From positions 1 through 49,639 of the forward strand of contig JAKMGK010000017.1 of the NCBI GenBank assembly GCA_022424955.1: a DNA stretch of 49,639 nucleotides, read 5' to 3'. The notes beneath the pieces were generated by a model. That model was not told where the DNA came from. It made no database searches and saw only the letters and a program-made list of their open reading frames with translations. Position 1 is the first letter of the stretch. Every line of letters begins with the position of its first letter. The position numbers and the translations under genes are program-made. Shown in pieces: positions 16,534 through 25,364 of the stretch. The stretch comes from Flavobacteriaceae bacterium (GTDB taxonomy: Bacteria; Bacteroidota; Bacteroidia; Flavobacteriales; Flavobacteriaceae).

Positions 16534-17814
16534 ATGAAACTATGGCAAAAAGGGGCGGCTGCCCACGAGAAAGTCGATCATTTTACGGTGGGAAAAGACC
16601 GCGAATACGATTTGGTTTTAGCAGAATATGATTGTCAAGCCTCTATTGCTCATGCCAATATGTTAGCTAAAATTGGACTGATTAGTCCAAAAGAAGCAGA
16701 GCAACTCACGACTGAACTCAGCAAAATTCTACAACTAGCTAAAAAGGGAAACTTCACCATAGAAGCAGAATTTGAAGACATGCACTCTAAGATTGAGTAT
16801 ATGTTGATCGAAGGTTTAGGCGATGTAGGAAAAAAAATACATACGGCTCGATCAAGAAACGACCAAGTCTTGGTGGCCATGCACCTCTACTTAAAATACG
16901 AATTAGGAGAAATTAAGTCTCAGCTTATAGCACTTTTTGATTTGTTACTCTCCCTGGCCGAAAAGCATGAAAAGGAACTCCTTCCGGGCTATACCCATTT
17001 ACAATTGGCCATGCCTTCTTCTTTTGGCTTGTGGTTTTCTGCCTATGCAGAAAGTTTAATCGACGATCTATATTTTTGGCAAAGTGCTTACAAAATCGCC
17101 GATCAAAACCCGCTGGGCAGTGCTGCAGGCTATGGCAGCGGCTTCCCAATTGATCGTGCCTTTACCACAGAGGCCTTAGATTTTGCACAGCCTAAAGTGA
17201 ATTCTGTAGCGGCACAAATGAGCCGTGGAAAATTAGAGAAGAGTACGGCCATGGCCCTCTCTGCTATTGGGAGTACACTGGCTAAATTCTCTATGGATGT
17301 ATGCCTTTACATGGGACAAGATTTTAATTTTATCTCTTTCCCAGACGATCTTACCACTGGGTCAAGCATTATGCCACATAAAAAAAACCCAGACCTCTTT
17401 GAATTGGTTCGTGGGAAATGTAACAGCTTACAGGCCTTACCCAATCAGTTGGCTTTATTGACCACCAATCTCCCTAGTGGCTACCACAGAGAATTACAAT
17501 TAGCCAAAGGTCCCATCATCGAAGCGATACAAGACCTTAAAGCCTGTATAGAAATACTACTCTTTAGTTTACCCAATATTCAAGTAAGCAAAGACATTAC
17601 TGCCCAAGAAAAATACGACTATCTCTTTAGTGTAGATACTTTAAACCAGGAGGTTCTGAAAGGAAAACCCTTTCGCGATGCTTATAGGGAACTAGGGCAA
17701 GCGATCGAAAAGAGGAATTTTAAACCCAATCGAAGCGTCCAACACAGTCATATGGGCAGTATTGGGAATGTAGGTCTTGACCTTATTCGAGCCAAAATGG
17801 ATCAACTGCGGTAG
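16534..17814 (+). CDS. argH: argininosuccinate lyase
   Basis: Splits argininosuccinate into arginine and fumarate, the final step. The fumarase/aspartase-superfamily signature GSSIMPHKKNPD is at about 280-291. HTARSRNDQV (about 102-111) and PGYTHLQLAMP (about 150-160) are also present. At 426 residues it is somewhat shorter than the common 455-465, but all active-site regions are there. It is the last gene of the operon, starting two bases after argE', and an intrinsic terminator follows at 17830. Confidence 0.96.
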   Translation: MKLWQKGAAAHEKVDHFTVGKDREYDLVLAEYDCQASIAHANMLAKIGLISPKEAEQLTTELSKILQLAKKGNFTIEAEFEDMHSKIEYMLIEGLGDVGKKIHTARSRNDQVLVAMHLYLKYELGEIKSQLIALFDLLLSLAEKHEKELLPGYTHLQLAMPSSFGLWFSAYAESLIDDLYFWQSAYKIADQNPLGSAAGYGSGFPIDRAFTTEALDFAQPKVNSVAAQMSRGKLEKSTAMALSAIGSTLAKFSMDVCLYMGQDFNFISFPDDLTTGSSIMPHKKNPDLFELVRGKCNSLQALPNQLALLTTNLPSGYHRELQLAKGPIIEAIQDLKACIEILLFSLPNIQVSKDITAQEKYDYLFSVDTLNQEVLKGKPFRDAYRELGQAIEKRNFKPNRSVQHSHMGSIGNVGLDLIRAKMDQLR

Positions 17815-17829
17815 TCCTTTTGCTGCTTC

Positions 17830-17859
17830 CTCTAGGGTAGCCCATCCCTAGAGTTTTTA
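17830..17859 (+). terminator. intrinsic terminator of the arginine operon
   Basis: CTCTAGGG at 17830-17837 is the exact reverse complement of CCCTAGAG at 17846-17853, giving an eight-pair stem with an eight-base loop, followed by TTTTT. It lies 16 bases after argH and fits a rho-independent end for the transcript that starts near 8927. Confidence 0.85.
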
Positions 17860-17910
17860 AAATATTTTATATCTTGTATATAGAATTGATCCCAAATCTA
17901 TTCTACTTTC

Positions 17911-18243
17911 ATGAAAAACCTACGGCTTGACCCAGACATACATCATCAACAATCCATTGTTAAAGTTCCTTTTAGTTTTGATATAGAATTGATTATACTT
18001 TGGTTACAAAATATCGTTTGGGAAAAGGGCTATTTGTTTGTAGGAGGAGGCATAGGAAAGAAGGATAGAATTTCGCTCCTTTCTGAAAATATTGGCTTAA
18101 TGTTGAAAAAATATATTCAACGTCATATGCCCAACTACTTTTTGGTAGCGAGCCCTTTTGATTCATTAAGATTTAAAAATAATGATACAATATTCTTTAG
18201 CTGTCAAAATAAGAAGGCTAAACAACACTTAAAGGCAAATTAA
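17911..18243 (+). CDS. small protein of unknown function
   Basis: A 110-residue ORF with its own ATG in an AT-rich stretch after the arginine terminator. The sequence has a hydrophobic segment around FDIELIILWLQNIVW (about 23-37), a Gly-rich bit (LFVGGGIGKKDR) and a basic C-terminus. I recognise no family, signal peptide or clear domain. It is followed by a decayed gene, and together they look like accessory, possibly acquired DNA. It could itself be a fragment of a larger lost gene. Confidence 0.45.
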   Translation: MKNLRLDPDIHHQQSIVKVPFSFDIELIILWLQNIVWEKGYLFVGGGIGKKDRISLLSENIGLMLKKYIQRHMPNYFLVASPFDSLRFKNNDTIFFSCQNKKAKQHLKAN

Positions 18244-18303
18244 AAGTAAAATAAACAACATAATGTGGTTTATACAATAGTTAGCTACCATATGAACAAC
18301 TAA

Positions 18304-18804
18304 ATGGGATTTCACATTGCAAATATTGAAAATGGAATTTTAAAAAAAGATTATGTTGAGTCTTTTGAATAACTTGCATTTATTGATTTCATAACTAAAG
18401 ACTCTATAATTTATCAAGGTGAGGAACATTGGAAACCATTAAAAATATCTGATTCTAAAAAATATGAGCATTTTTCAAAAGGCTGGTTCCGAGCAGGAAT
18501 TCAAGCACAGGAATTATTTAATGAACAAGCGATAGATAATGGCTTTATTTTGGAGGAATTAAATCAAGACCAAAATAGTTTTAAATTGTACACCTCAAAT
18601 GCAGAAAAAAAATCCATAAAACGCGGTGATTTCCTAATCAGAAACTATGCGAATATAGAAATAGACATCAAATGTAGAGGTTTCAAAAAAATCAATGATA
18701 ACCAATATTTTGATTTTAAATGTGAGGATGATATCGCATCCAAAAAAAGAAAACTAACTCTTCCCCCTCCCATTAGGAAGTCCAGTTGCATTTCTTTTCC
18801 TTTG
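18304..18804 (+). pseudogene. unidentified gene interrupted by an in-frame TAA
   Basis: One frame is open from ATG 18304 to about 18804 apart from a single TAA at 18370-18372. The part before it (MGFHIANIENGIL onward, 22 residues) and after it (about 140 residues, starting LAFIDFITKDS) have the same amphipathic, Lys/Glu-rich character, and one base change (CAA to TAA) would explain the break. A TTG at 18550 could in theory start the last 85 residues. The extreme C-terminus (PPPIRKSS onward) reads like run-on sequence, so a second lesion near the end is possible. I do not recognise the family. Base composition is more AT-rich than the flanking housekeeping genes. Confidence 0.5.
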
Positions 18805-18821
18805 TAAAAGGAATCGCCTCT

Positions 18822-19895
18822 ATGGGAAAACCAGTCCGTTTATATTTTATTGATGCACTCCGGGCATTTGCGATCTTAATGATGTTACAAGGGCATTTTA
18901 TCAGTGGGTTATTAGATCCTGTTTTGAAAGACCCCAATAATTCTATTTATTCCTTTTGGCTGTATTGTCGCGGTTTTACTGCTCCAGTTTTTTTTACCAT
19001 TACAGGCTGGGTTTTTAGCTTTCTATTATTGCGCTCCAAGGTTCAAGGTTGGAAAAACCCTCGTATCAAAAAAGGGTTAAAACGCACCCTAGAATTATTG
19101 GCTTGGGGCTATCTTTTGCGCTTAAACTTGCCCATGCTATTCAATGGGAAAATCAACAACTCCTTTCTTTATCCAGATGTATTACAGATCATTGGTTTAA
19201 GCCTGAGTTTTATCATTCTCATTTACTTAATTTTTGGTTTTTTACAACACTGGACCGGGTTGATATTTTTAGGCATAGGGATTCTAATTTTTATTAGTCA
19301 ACCCCTTTATGTTGACACGACTTTTCCAGAATTACCCAATTACATAGCCGCCATTTTGACTAAAGCGAATAAAGGTGTTTTCTATTTATTCCCCTGGTTG
19401 GGTTATGTCTGTATAGGAACTTTTATCGCTTATTTATTTAATCCTAAAACAGAACAGCTGTGGGCCTGGGGCTTTGGTTTTTTAGCCTTGGGGTATTGGT
19501 TAATCCATCGCTCTTCCGCTTTTTTAATCGACCTAGAGTTTTTTACGGGTATTAATTTATTTAGAAAAGTGGCCTACAATAACTTCTTATTTATCCGCCT
19601 CGGAGATGTCTTTTTACTTTTTGGGATATTTATCTTGCTCAACGATTACCTCAAAAAAGGCTTGTGGACAAAGGTTGGGAGTAAAACCCTTGAAATCTAT
19701 ATCGTCCACTATTTTATCTTTTATGGCAGCCTTTTTGGCATTGGACTATATAAGTATTTTAAATACAGTTGGACCTTCCCAGAAAGCATTATAGGGGCCC
19801 TTATTTTTATGCTGCTGTGTACAGGAATTGTTTTACTCGATGATCAATATCGGAAAAAATTGTTTACCTTTTTAGTGAGCAAAGTTACCAAATGA
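18822..19895 (+). CDS. multi-pass membrane acyltransferase (heparan-alpha-glucosaminide N-acetyltransferase/DUF1624-like)
   Basis: About ten hydrophobic helices in 357 residues. The N-terminal RLYFIDALRAFAILMMLQGHFI segment resembles the R-x-x-x-x-D-x-x-R-G/A motif with a following His that opens DUF1624 and related acyltransferase-3 proteins. These enzymes move an acetyl group across or at the membrane onto sugars or other acceptors; the acceptor here is unknown. I choose ATG 18822, preceded by an AAAAGGAA stretch, instead of an upstream ATG at 18786 that adds 12 residues overlapping the decayed gene. The stop overlaps the next gene by four bases. Confidence 0.75.
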   Translation: MGKPVRLYFIDALRAFAILMMLQGHFISGLLDPVLKDPNNSIYSFWLYCRGFTAPVFFTITGWVFSFLLLRSKVQGWKNPRIKKGLKRTLELLAWGYLLRLNLPMLFNGKINNSFLYPDVLQIIGLSLSFIILIYLIFGFLQHWTGLIFLGIGILIFISQPLYVDTTFPELPNYIAAILTKANKGVFYLFPWLGYVCIGTFIAYLFNPKTEQLWAWGFGFLALGYWLIHRSSAFLIDLEFFTGINLFRKVAYNNFLFIRLGDVFLLFGIFILLNDYLKKGLWTKVGSKTLEIYIVHYFIFYGSLFGIGLYKYFKYSWTFPESIIGALIFMLLCTGIVLLDDQYRKKLFTFLVSKVTK

Positions 19896-20752
19896 GAAAA
19901 GCCTTTATTTTTTTTATTGTCCTTTACTTGGGCTATTTTATCGCAAAAAGAATCCAAAAAAACTGGGCAGAAGCTCCAGCAAAGACCCTAGTTACTCCTC
20001 TTGATACACTGCCCTCACCTCTCCCTCTAGATAAAAGCGAATTCAATGTCCTCCTCTACTCAAAAGCCAATGGCTGGGTACATATAGATGCTATTGCAGC
20101 GGCGAAAGAGGTTTTTCCGCGATTAGCGCAACAACAAGGCTGGAAGCTTACTGTTTCTGATGATAGTGCTTTGTTCAACGCAACACAACTCTCTTACTTT
20201 GATGTGGTGATTTGGAACAATGTCACTGGGCAAACCCTTGATGGCACACAACGTGAGGCTTTTAAAAACTATATCGAAACTGGAGGAGGCTTTTTGGGGA
20301 TTCACGGGTCGGGAGATGATTCTCACCAATGGGACTGGTATGACAAAAAGGTAATTCGCACCCTCTTTTCGCATCATCCTATGCAACCGCAATTCCAAGT
20401 GGGCACCTTAAATAAAATGGGCAATAGCTTATTCCCCGCTACCAAAGATTTTTCCGATCAATGGCAATGGGAAGACGAATGGTATGTCTTTTATGAAAGT
20501 CCAAAGCAATATGGTAGTACGGTGCTCTATAATTTAGACGAAAGTAATTTAGTCATGTTTGGAGGACATGAAGACAAACAATGGAGTATGGGAGAAGATC
20601 ATCCTGTTGTATGGTATCACTGCCAGAAAAAGGGCAAAGTCTTTTATATCGCCATGGGACATAAAGGCACTTATTATCAAGATGCCCAATATCAACAACT
20701 ACTTATTGAAGCCGTCGAATGGGCGGGAAACACAAGCATAAATTGTAACTAA
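19892..20752 (+). CDS. membrane-anchored ThuA-like domain protein
   Basis: The first 20 residues form a hydrophobic anchor or uncleaved signal, followed by a Pro-rich linker and a ThuA-like (trehalose-utilisation, glutamine-amidotransferase-like fold) domain from about residue 50. Typical features are FDVVIWNNVTG, the GGGFLGIHGSGDD stretch (about 131-143), the WEDEWY motif and a final HKGTYY. ThuA-like proteins act on sugars or sugar derivatives in many Bacteroidota, but their chemistry is mostly uncharacterised. It overlaps the acyltransferase gene by four bases and is one base from the dehalogenase, so the three probably form an operon. Confidence 0.82.
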   Translation: MRKAFIFFIVLYLGYFIAKRIQKNWAEAPAKTLVTPLDTLPSPLPLDKSEFNVLLYSKANGWVHIDAIAAAKEVFPRLAQQQGWKLTVSDDSALFNATQLSYFDVVIWNNVTGQTLDGTQREAFKNYIETGGGFLGIHGSGDDSHQWDWYDKKVIRTLFSHHPMQPQFQVGTLNKMGNSLFPATKDFSDQWQWEDEWYVFYESPKQYGSTVLYNLDESNLVMFGGHEDKQWSMGEDHPVVWYHCQKKGKVFYIAMGHKGTYYQDAQYQQLLIEAVEWAGNTSINCN

Positions 20753-20753
20753 G

Positions 20754-21650
20754 ATGAAAATACTACGCACCCCTGAAACCGCTTTTGATCAAATAACTGA
20801 TTTCCCTTACACGCCAAAGTACTGTGAAGTAAGTGAAGGTTTACAAATGCACTATATAGCGGAAGGAGAAGGTCCTGTGGTGCTTCTTTTACACGGAGAA
20901 CCCAGTTGGGCGTATCTCTATCGTAAAATGATTCCTGGTTTAGTCGCCGCAGGTTTAAGGGTAATTGTTCCAGACTTGATCGGGTTTGGAAAATCTGACA
21001 AGCCCAGTGAGCAAAGTGATTATACTTATGCCAGACACATTCAATGGACGCAAGCGTTGCTATATCATTTACAACTAAAAGACATCAATATCTTTATACA
21101 AGATTGGGGAGGCTTAATTGGGTTGCGCTTAGTGACTGCAAATCCCGATAACTTTGCCTCTATTGTTGCAGGAAATACCATGCTTCCCACAGGAACAGTG
21201 ACCCCACCGCAAGCCTTTTTAGATTGGCAAAAGTTTGCCACCACTAGTCCAAAATTTGATGTGGCCACGGTTTTACAACGTGCAACAACCTTAGATCTTT
21301 CTATAGAAATTTTAGCCGCCTACAATGCGCCCTTTCCCACAGAAGAATACAAAGCAGGAGCACGCATTTTCCCAGCATTGGTCCCTACATCAGAGAACGA
21401 TCCAGAAAGTGAAAACAATAAAGCCTCTTGGGGAATATTATGCCAATGGAAAAAACCCTTCTTAACCCTTTTTAGCGATCAAGACCCTATTACTAAAGGG
21501 GGCGAACAAGTGTTTCAAAAGCTGATTCCTGGAACAAAAAATCAAGATCACCAAATGGTCTCAGGTGGACACTTTCTTCAAGAGGATCAAGGGGAACTTT
21601 TGGCACAATTAATGATAAAATTCTACCAGAAAAATAAAATAATACCCTAG
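20754..21650 (+). CDS. haloalkane dehalogenase (alpha/beta-hydrolase, subfamily I-like)
   Basis: Hydrolyses carbon-halogen bonds in haloalkanes to alcohol and halide. The 298-residue alpha/beta hydrolase has the oxyanion segment LLLHGEPSWAY (about 45-55), a nucleophile Asp117 followed by halide-binding Trp118 in FIQDWGGLIGL, a charge-relay Asp in FSDQDP (Asp242 or Asp244), and catalytic His273 in GGHFLQED. Asp in place of the usual Ser at the nucleophile, plus the adjacent Trp, separates dehalogenases from esterases. Ranking as subfamily I is by overall resemblance to DhlA-type sequences. Such genes are common in marine bacteria. The end overlaps the start of a broken lipoprotein gene. Confidence 0.85.
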   Translation: MKILRTPETAFDQITDFPYTPKYCEVSEGLQMHYIAEGEGPVVLLLHGEPSWAYLYRKMIPGLVAAGLRVIVPDLIGFGKSDKPSEQSDYTYARHIQWTQALLYHLQLKDINIFIQDWGGLIGLRLVTANPDNFASIVAGNTMLPTGTVTPPQAFLDWQKFATTSPKFDVATVLQRATTLDLSIEILAAYNAPFPTEEYKAGARIFPALVPTSENDPESENNKASWGILCQWKKPFLTLFSDQDPITKGGEQVFQKLIPGTKNQDHQMVSGGHFLQEDQGELLAQLMIKFYQKNKIIP

Positions 21651-21982
21651 TGAATTACCTGTGCCTCTTCTTGTTCATTTTCCTACAAACATGTCCTTCT
21701 CCAGAAAGCGAGTAACCCAATGTTACACGACTCTTAATCGAAAGCTATAAAGTGGAATGTCAAGGCTTTATTCTGCAAGAGTGTTATCTCATCAAAGAGG
21801 GCGATGCCATTCCAAATGGAGAATGGACTTACTTTTATGAGGATATAGCAGGCTTTGAGTACACCCCAGGTTTTCGCTACACCATAGAAGTCGTAAAAAC
21901 CGAGCGTAATCCTGTACCCCAAGACATAGGGAGGTGTCAATACTCTTTTTTAAGCCTAATTGCTAAAGAAGCCGTGGATTAG
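21650..21982 (+). pseudogene. DUF4377 lipoprotein gene interrupted by an in-frame TAA
   Basis: From GTG 21650, overlapping the dehalogenase stop, the frame encodes a lipoprotein-like signal (LFLFIFLQTC), then Ser/Glu residues, then TAA at 21713-21715. It then continues open for about 88 residues to 21982. The downstream part is a recognisable DUF4377 domain: CYLIKEG, WTYFYEDIAGFEYTPGFRY, then a Lys-Thr-Glu-Arg-Asn-Pro stretch. One base change would restore an ordinary small DUF4377 lipoprotein. A GTG at 21752 could start the domain without export signal, which would make little sense for a lipoprotein. The 3' end overlaps convergent lpdA by four bases. Confidence 0.6.
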
Positions 21983-23379
21983 ATATGAAGAGGACGATTG
22001 TCTGTCGCAGCAAGAGCCGCTTCTTTGAGCGCTTCGGCATAGGTTGGATGCGAATGTGACATTCTAGAAATATCTTCTGCTGACGCACGGAATTCCATGG
22101 CTGTTACGGCTTCTGCAATTAAATCAGCAACACGTGCTCCTACCATGTGTACTCCCAGTACTTCATCTGTCGTTTTATCGGCGAGGATTTTCACAAAACC
22201 ATCGGTATCCATACTGGCTCTGGCTCTTCCTAAAGCGCGCATAGGGAACTGACCGCTTTTGTATTGTATCCCGGCCGACTTTAATTCTTCTTCTGTTTTT
22301 CCAACAGAAGCGACTTCTGGCCAAGTATAAATTACATTAGGAATAAGGTTGTAGTCAATATGTGGTTTTTGTCCTGCTAAAATTTCTGCTACCATCACGC
22401 CTTCTTCTTCTGCCTTATGGGCTAACATTGCTCCACGCACCACATCTCCAATGGCATAGATATTCGAGGCAGTAGTCTGCAAATGATCGTTTACTTCAAT
22501 CTGTCCACGCTCTGTAATTTGAACCCCAGCGGCTTGCGCATTTAGGCCATCGGTATAAGGGCGACGTCCCACAGAAACCAAACAATAATCTCCAGTAAAA
22601 GACACTTCTTCTCCTTTTTTATTTGTTGCGGTAACGGTTACTTCGTCTCCTTTGCGTTCTACTTTGTTTACACCATGATAAACATAAAACTTCACACCTT
22701 GCTTTTTCAACACTTTGGTCAATTCACGCGATACAGCACTATCCATCACCGGGGTAATACGATCTGCATATTCTACCACAGAAACTTCTGCACCTAAACG
22801 ACGGTAAACTTGACCTAACTCTAGACCAATAACTCCTCCACCGATAACAATCATGTGCTTGGGGATTTCTTTTAGTTCTAAGGCCTCTGTTGAAGTAATT
22901 ACGCGTTCTTTATCTAAGGTGATAAAGGGTAATGAACCTGGTTTTGATCCAGTGGCAATAATGGTACTTTTGGCTTCAATGGTGGTATCACTTTCTCCTT
23001 CAATCTTGATGTGGGTGGCATCTATAAAGCTCCCTAAGCCTTTAAAGACAGTAATGTTATTTTTCTCCATAAGGAAGTCTATCCCCTTAGTCGTTTGCTC
23101 GACTACACCGCGCTTGCGGGCAATCATTTTCTCGAAGTTGACCTTGATCTCTCCTGGGATTTCAATTCCGTGGGTATCGAAATGTTTGATCGCATCTTCA
23201 TAGTGATGCGATGAATCCAATAAAGACTTAGAAGGAATACAACCTACATTTAAGCAAGTTCCTCCTAACGTACTGTATTTTTCTATTAAGGCGGTATTCA
23301 TTCCCAATTGGGCACAACGAATAGCAGCTACATAGCCTCCAGGGCCTGATCCGATTACGGCAACATCAAATTGACTCAT
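21979..23379 (-). CDS. lpdA: dihydrolipoyl dehydrogenase
   Basis: E3 flavoprotein of the 2-oxoacid dehydrogenase and glycine cleavage complexes; reoxidises dihydrolipoamide with NAD+. I set the start at 23379 (MSQFDVAVIGSGPGG; 466 residues), since the ATG at 23424 adds 15 residues with no counterpart in the family. Motifs are the FAD GxGxxG (10-15), the redox pair Cys42/Cys47 in GGTCLNVGCIPSK, the NAD motif GGGVIGLELG (about 181-190), YAIGDV, and the His-Pro C-terminal active-site segment SHSHPTYAEALKEAA. No E1 or E2 gene is nearby, which is common for this E3. Confidence 0.96.
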   Translation of the reverse strand: MSQFDVAVIGSGPGGYVAAIRCAQLGMNTALIEKYSTLGGTCLNVGCIPSKSLLDSSHHYEDAIKHFDTHGIEIPGEIKVNFEKMIARKRGVVEQTTKGIDFLMEKNNITVFKGLGSFIDATHIKIEGESDTTIEAKSTIIATGSKPGSLPFITLDKERVITSTEALELKEIPKHMIVIGGGVIGLELGQVYRRLGAEVSVVEYADRITPVMDSAVSRELTKVLKKQGVKFYVYHGVNKVERKGDEVTVTATNKKGEEVSFTGDYCLVSVGRRPYTDGLNAQAAGVQITERGQIEVNDHLQTTASNIYAIGDVVRGAMLAHKAEEEGVMVAEILAGQKPHIDYNLIPNVIYTWPEVASVGKTEEELKSAGIQYKSGQFPMRALGRARASMDTDGFVKILADKTTDEVLGVHMVGARVADLIAEAVTAMEFRASAEDISRMSHSHPTYAEALKEAALAATDNRPLHI

Positions 23380-23485
23380 TTGCATTTGGTTTGAGTGACA
23401 AAAATACAAATGTTTCTTTTGCACTGAAATAAAATTGGTTTTTAATCTTACTCACTGTACATTAATATCACCAAATCATTTTATT

Positions 23486-23794
23486 ATGTATTTATTTACC
23501 ATTATTCTCTCTTTTTTACGGGACAAAGAATATCGTCAATTATTAGGCATTACTGCAATAATTTTTGCTATTGGAACCATAACTTATCATTACATAGAAG
23601 GTTGGTCGTGGATTGATGCTTTGTATTTCTCCATCATTACATTAACCACCATAGGCTATGGAGATTTTTCTCCCCAAACCACGGCAGGGAAGCTATTTAC
23701 CATAGTATATATTATTGTTGGAATTGGCATGATCTTAGGCTTTATCAATGCGGTTTTTTATCACTATAAATCCCAACGCGGAAAATCCAAATAA
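23486..23794 (+). CDS. small two-helix potassium channel protein
   Basis: A 102-residue protein with one hydrophobic helix (about 18-35), a pore helix and selectivity filter TIGYGD (55-60), and a second helix (about 70-90): the minimal KcsA-like ion-channel domain without a cytoplasmic regulatory domain. Four copies would form a pore. I choose ATG 23486; an in-frame TTG at 23435 adds 17 residues. It precedes the nhaC-type antiporter by 36 bases, so both may serve cation homeostasis. Whether it is gated, and by what, cannot be seen. Confidence 0.85.
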   Translation: MYLFTIILSFLRDKEYRQLLGITAIIFAIGTITYHYIEGWSWIDALYFSIITLTTIGYGDFSPQTTAGKLFTIVYIIVGIGMILGFINAVFYHYKSQRGKSK

Positions 23795-23830
23795 GAGAAA
23801 AAATCGTATCATTGGGGGAAAGAATTTGAT

Positions 23831-25270
23831 ATGACCCAAAAAAATCCCTCCATAAGTTTAGGCCAAGCCTTACTCCCTATTATTATTCTCGTACTATTAC
23901 TCGCTTTTAATGTTTTTGTTTTTGGCGATGATGCTTTAGGGGGATCAAATCAATTTATTTTATTGATTGGTGCTGCGGTGGCTGCTATAGTGGGTTTTCG
24001 CAATAAAGTAAGCTATGAAGTCATGCTTGAAGCGGTTGGGGCTAATTTAAAATCAACAACTGGAGCGATTCTTATTCTTCTCTTTGTGGGAGCACTTGCA
24101 GGAACATGGTTGCTGAGCGGTATTATTCCTGCTATGATCTATTACGGACTTCAAATATTGCATCCCAGTATTTTCTTACCCGCTTGTATTATTATCTGTG
24201 CGATTATCTCTCTAGCAACTGGGAGTAGTTGGACCACTTCTGCGACAGTGGGGATTGCCTTAATTGGGATAGGTCGAGCGCTTGAAATTCCCGTAGGAAT
24301 GGTCGCCGGAGCGGTGATCTCTGGAGCTTATTTTGGAGATAAATTATCGCCTCTAAGTGATACCACCAACCTGGCACCCGCCATGGCTGGAACAGATTTA
24401 TTTACCCACATTCGCTATATGACCTATACCACTGTGCCTAGTATCATTATCACTTTGATCGTTTTTTTATTTTTAGGCTTTTTTCAAGAAACAAACGGAC
24501 AAGCCGATACACAACTTTTACTGAATAGTATTGATGAACGTTTTACCATTAACCTTGGTCTTTTTATTGTTCCACTTCTTGTAATCGCAATGATTGTTCG
24601 CAAAGCTCCTCCCCTAGTAGCATTGATGATTGGAACCCTTTTAGGGGGTGTATTTGCCCTTTTATATCAACCGCATTTAGTTCTAGAAACCGCTGGAGCA
24701 GTACAATTAAATGTTACTTCGGCTTATCGCGGTATCATGAATGCCATCACGGTCGATAATGCGATTGTCACCTCAAACGAATTGCTCAATGATCTGTTTA
24801 CCTCTGGTGGAATGCAAGGGATGCTAGGGACCATTTGGCTCATTATCTGTGCCATGGTTTTTGGCGGCACCATGGACGCTATTGGTGGACTGCAAAAACT
24901 CAGTAGTGCCCTGCTAGAAAAAGCGCAAAGCACCTTCCAACTATTTGCTGGAACTGCGGCTTCTTGTATCACCATTAATTTGACCGCATCAGATCAATAC
25001 CTTTCTATCGTACTCCCAGGAAAAATGTTTGATCAAGCTTATCGCGACCGTGGATTAGCACCAGAAAACTTAAGTAGAACCCTTGAAGATTCTGGGACAG
25101 TGACTTCGGTACTCATCCCTTGGAATACTTGTGGTGCCTATCAATCGGGTGTTTTAGGGGTAGGTGTAGGAGAATATTTTGCCTTTGCCATTTTCAACTG
25201 GCTCAGTCCAATAATGACTTTAATTTATGCTTATTCCGGTATTAAAATCAAGGCCTTAGCTAAAGCATAA
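23831..25270 (+). CDS. nhaC: Na+/H+ antiporter, NhaC family
   Basis: A 479-residue membrane protein with about 12 hydrophobic helices. Characteristic NhaC-family segments are the ATGSSWTTSATVGIALIGIG stretch, YFGDKLSPLSDTTNLAPA (about 172-189), and LEDSGTVTSVLIPWNTCGAYQ near the C-terminus. The family exchanges Na+ for H+ (or malate/lactate in the MleN/YqkI branch). Placement next to a K+ channel favours sodium/pH homeostasis, in keeping with a marine life style. No amino-acid substrate motif distinguishes the branches by eye. Confidence 0.9.
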   Translation: MTQKNPSISLGQALLPIIILVLLLAFNVFVFGDDALGGSNQFILLIGAAVAAIVGFRNKVSYEVMLEAVGANLKSTTGAILILLFVGALAGTWLLSGIIPAMIYYGLQILHPSIFLPACIIICAIISLATGSSWTTSATVGIALIGIGRALEIPVGMVAGAVISGAYFGDKLSPLSDTTNLAPAMAGTDLFTHIRYMTYTTVPSIIITLIVFLFLGFFQETNGQADTQLLLNSIDERFTINLGLFIVPLLVIAMIVRKAPPLVALMIGTLLGGVFALLYQPHLVLETAGAVQLNVTSAYRGIMNAITVDNAIVTSNELLNDLFTSGGMQGMLGTIWLIICAMVFGGTMDAIGGLQKLSSALLEKAQSTFQLFAGTAASCITINLTASDQYLSIVLPGKMFDQAYRDRGLAPENLSRTLEDSGTVTSVLIPWNTCGAYQSGVLGVGVGEYFAFAIFNWLSPIMTLIYAYSGIKIKALAKA

Positions 25271-25333
25271 GCATAGCTTATATCACCATTACTATTTGAG
25301 ATTTTGTTCTCCTTTTATTGAGAATACAAAGGC

Positions 25334-25341
25334 TATTTTTG
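25334..25341 (+). promoter_or_regulatory. -7 promoter box of the peroxiredoxin operon
   Basis: TATTTTTG matches the Bacteroidota -7 consensus TAnnTTTG and lies 23 bases before the peroxiredoxin ATG. I see no TTTG at the ideal 19-21-base distance upstream, so an auxiliary activator may compensate, or the match may be chance. Confidence 0.4.
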
Positions 25342-25364
25342 CGACATAAAAAAAATAATTTGTT

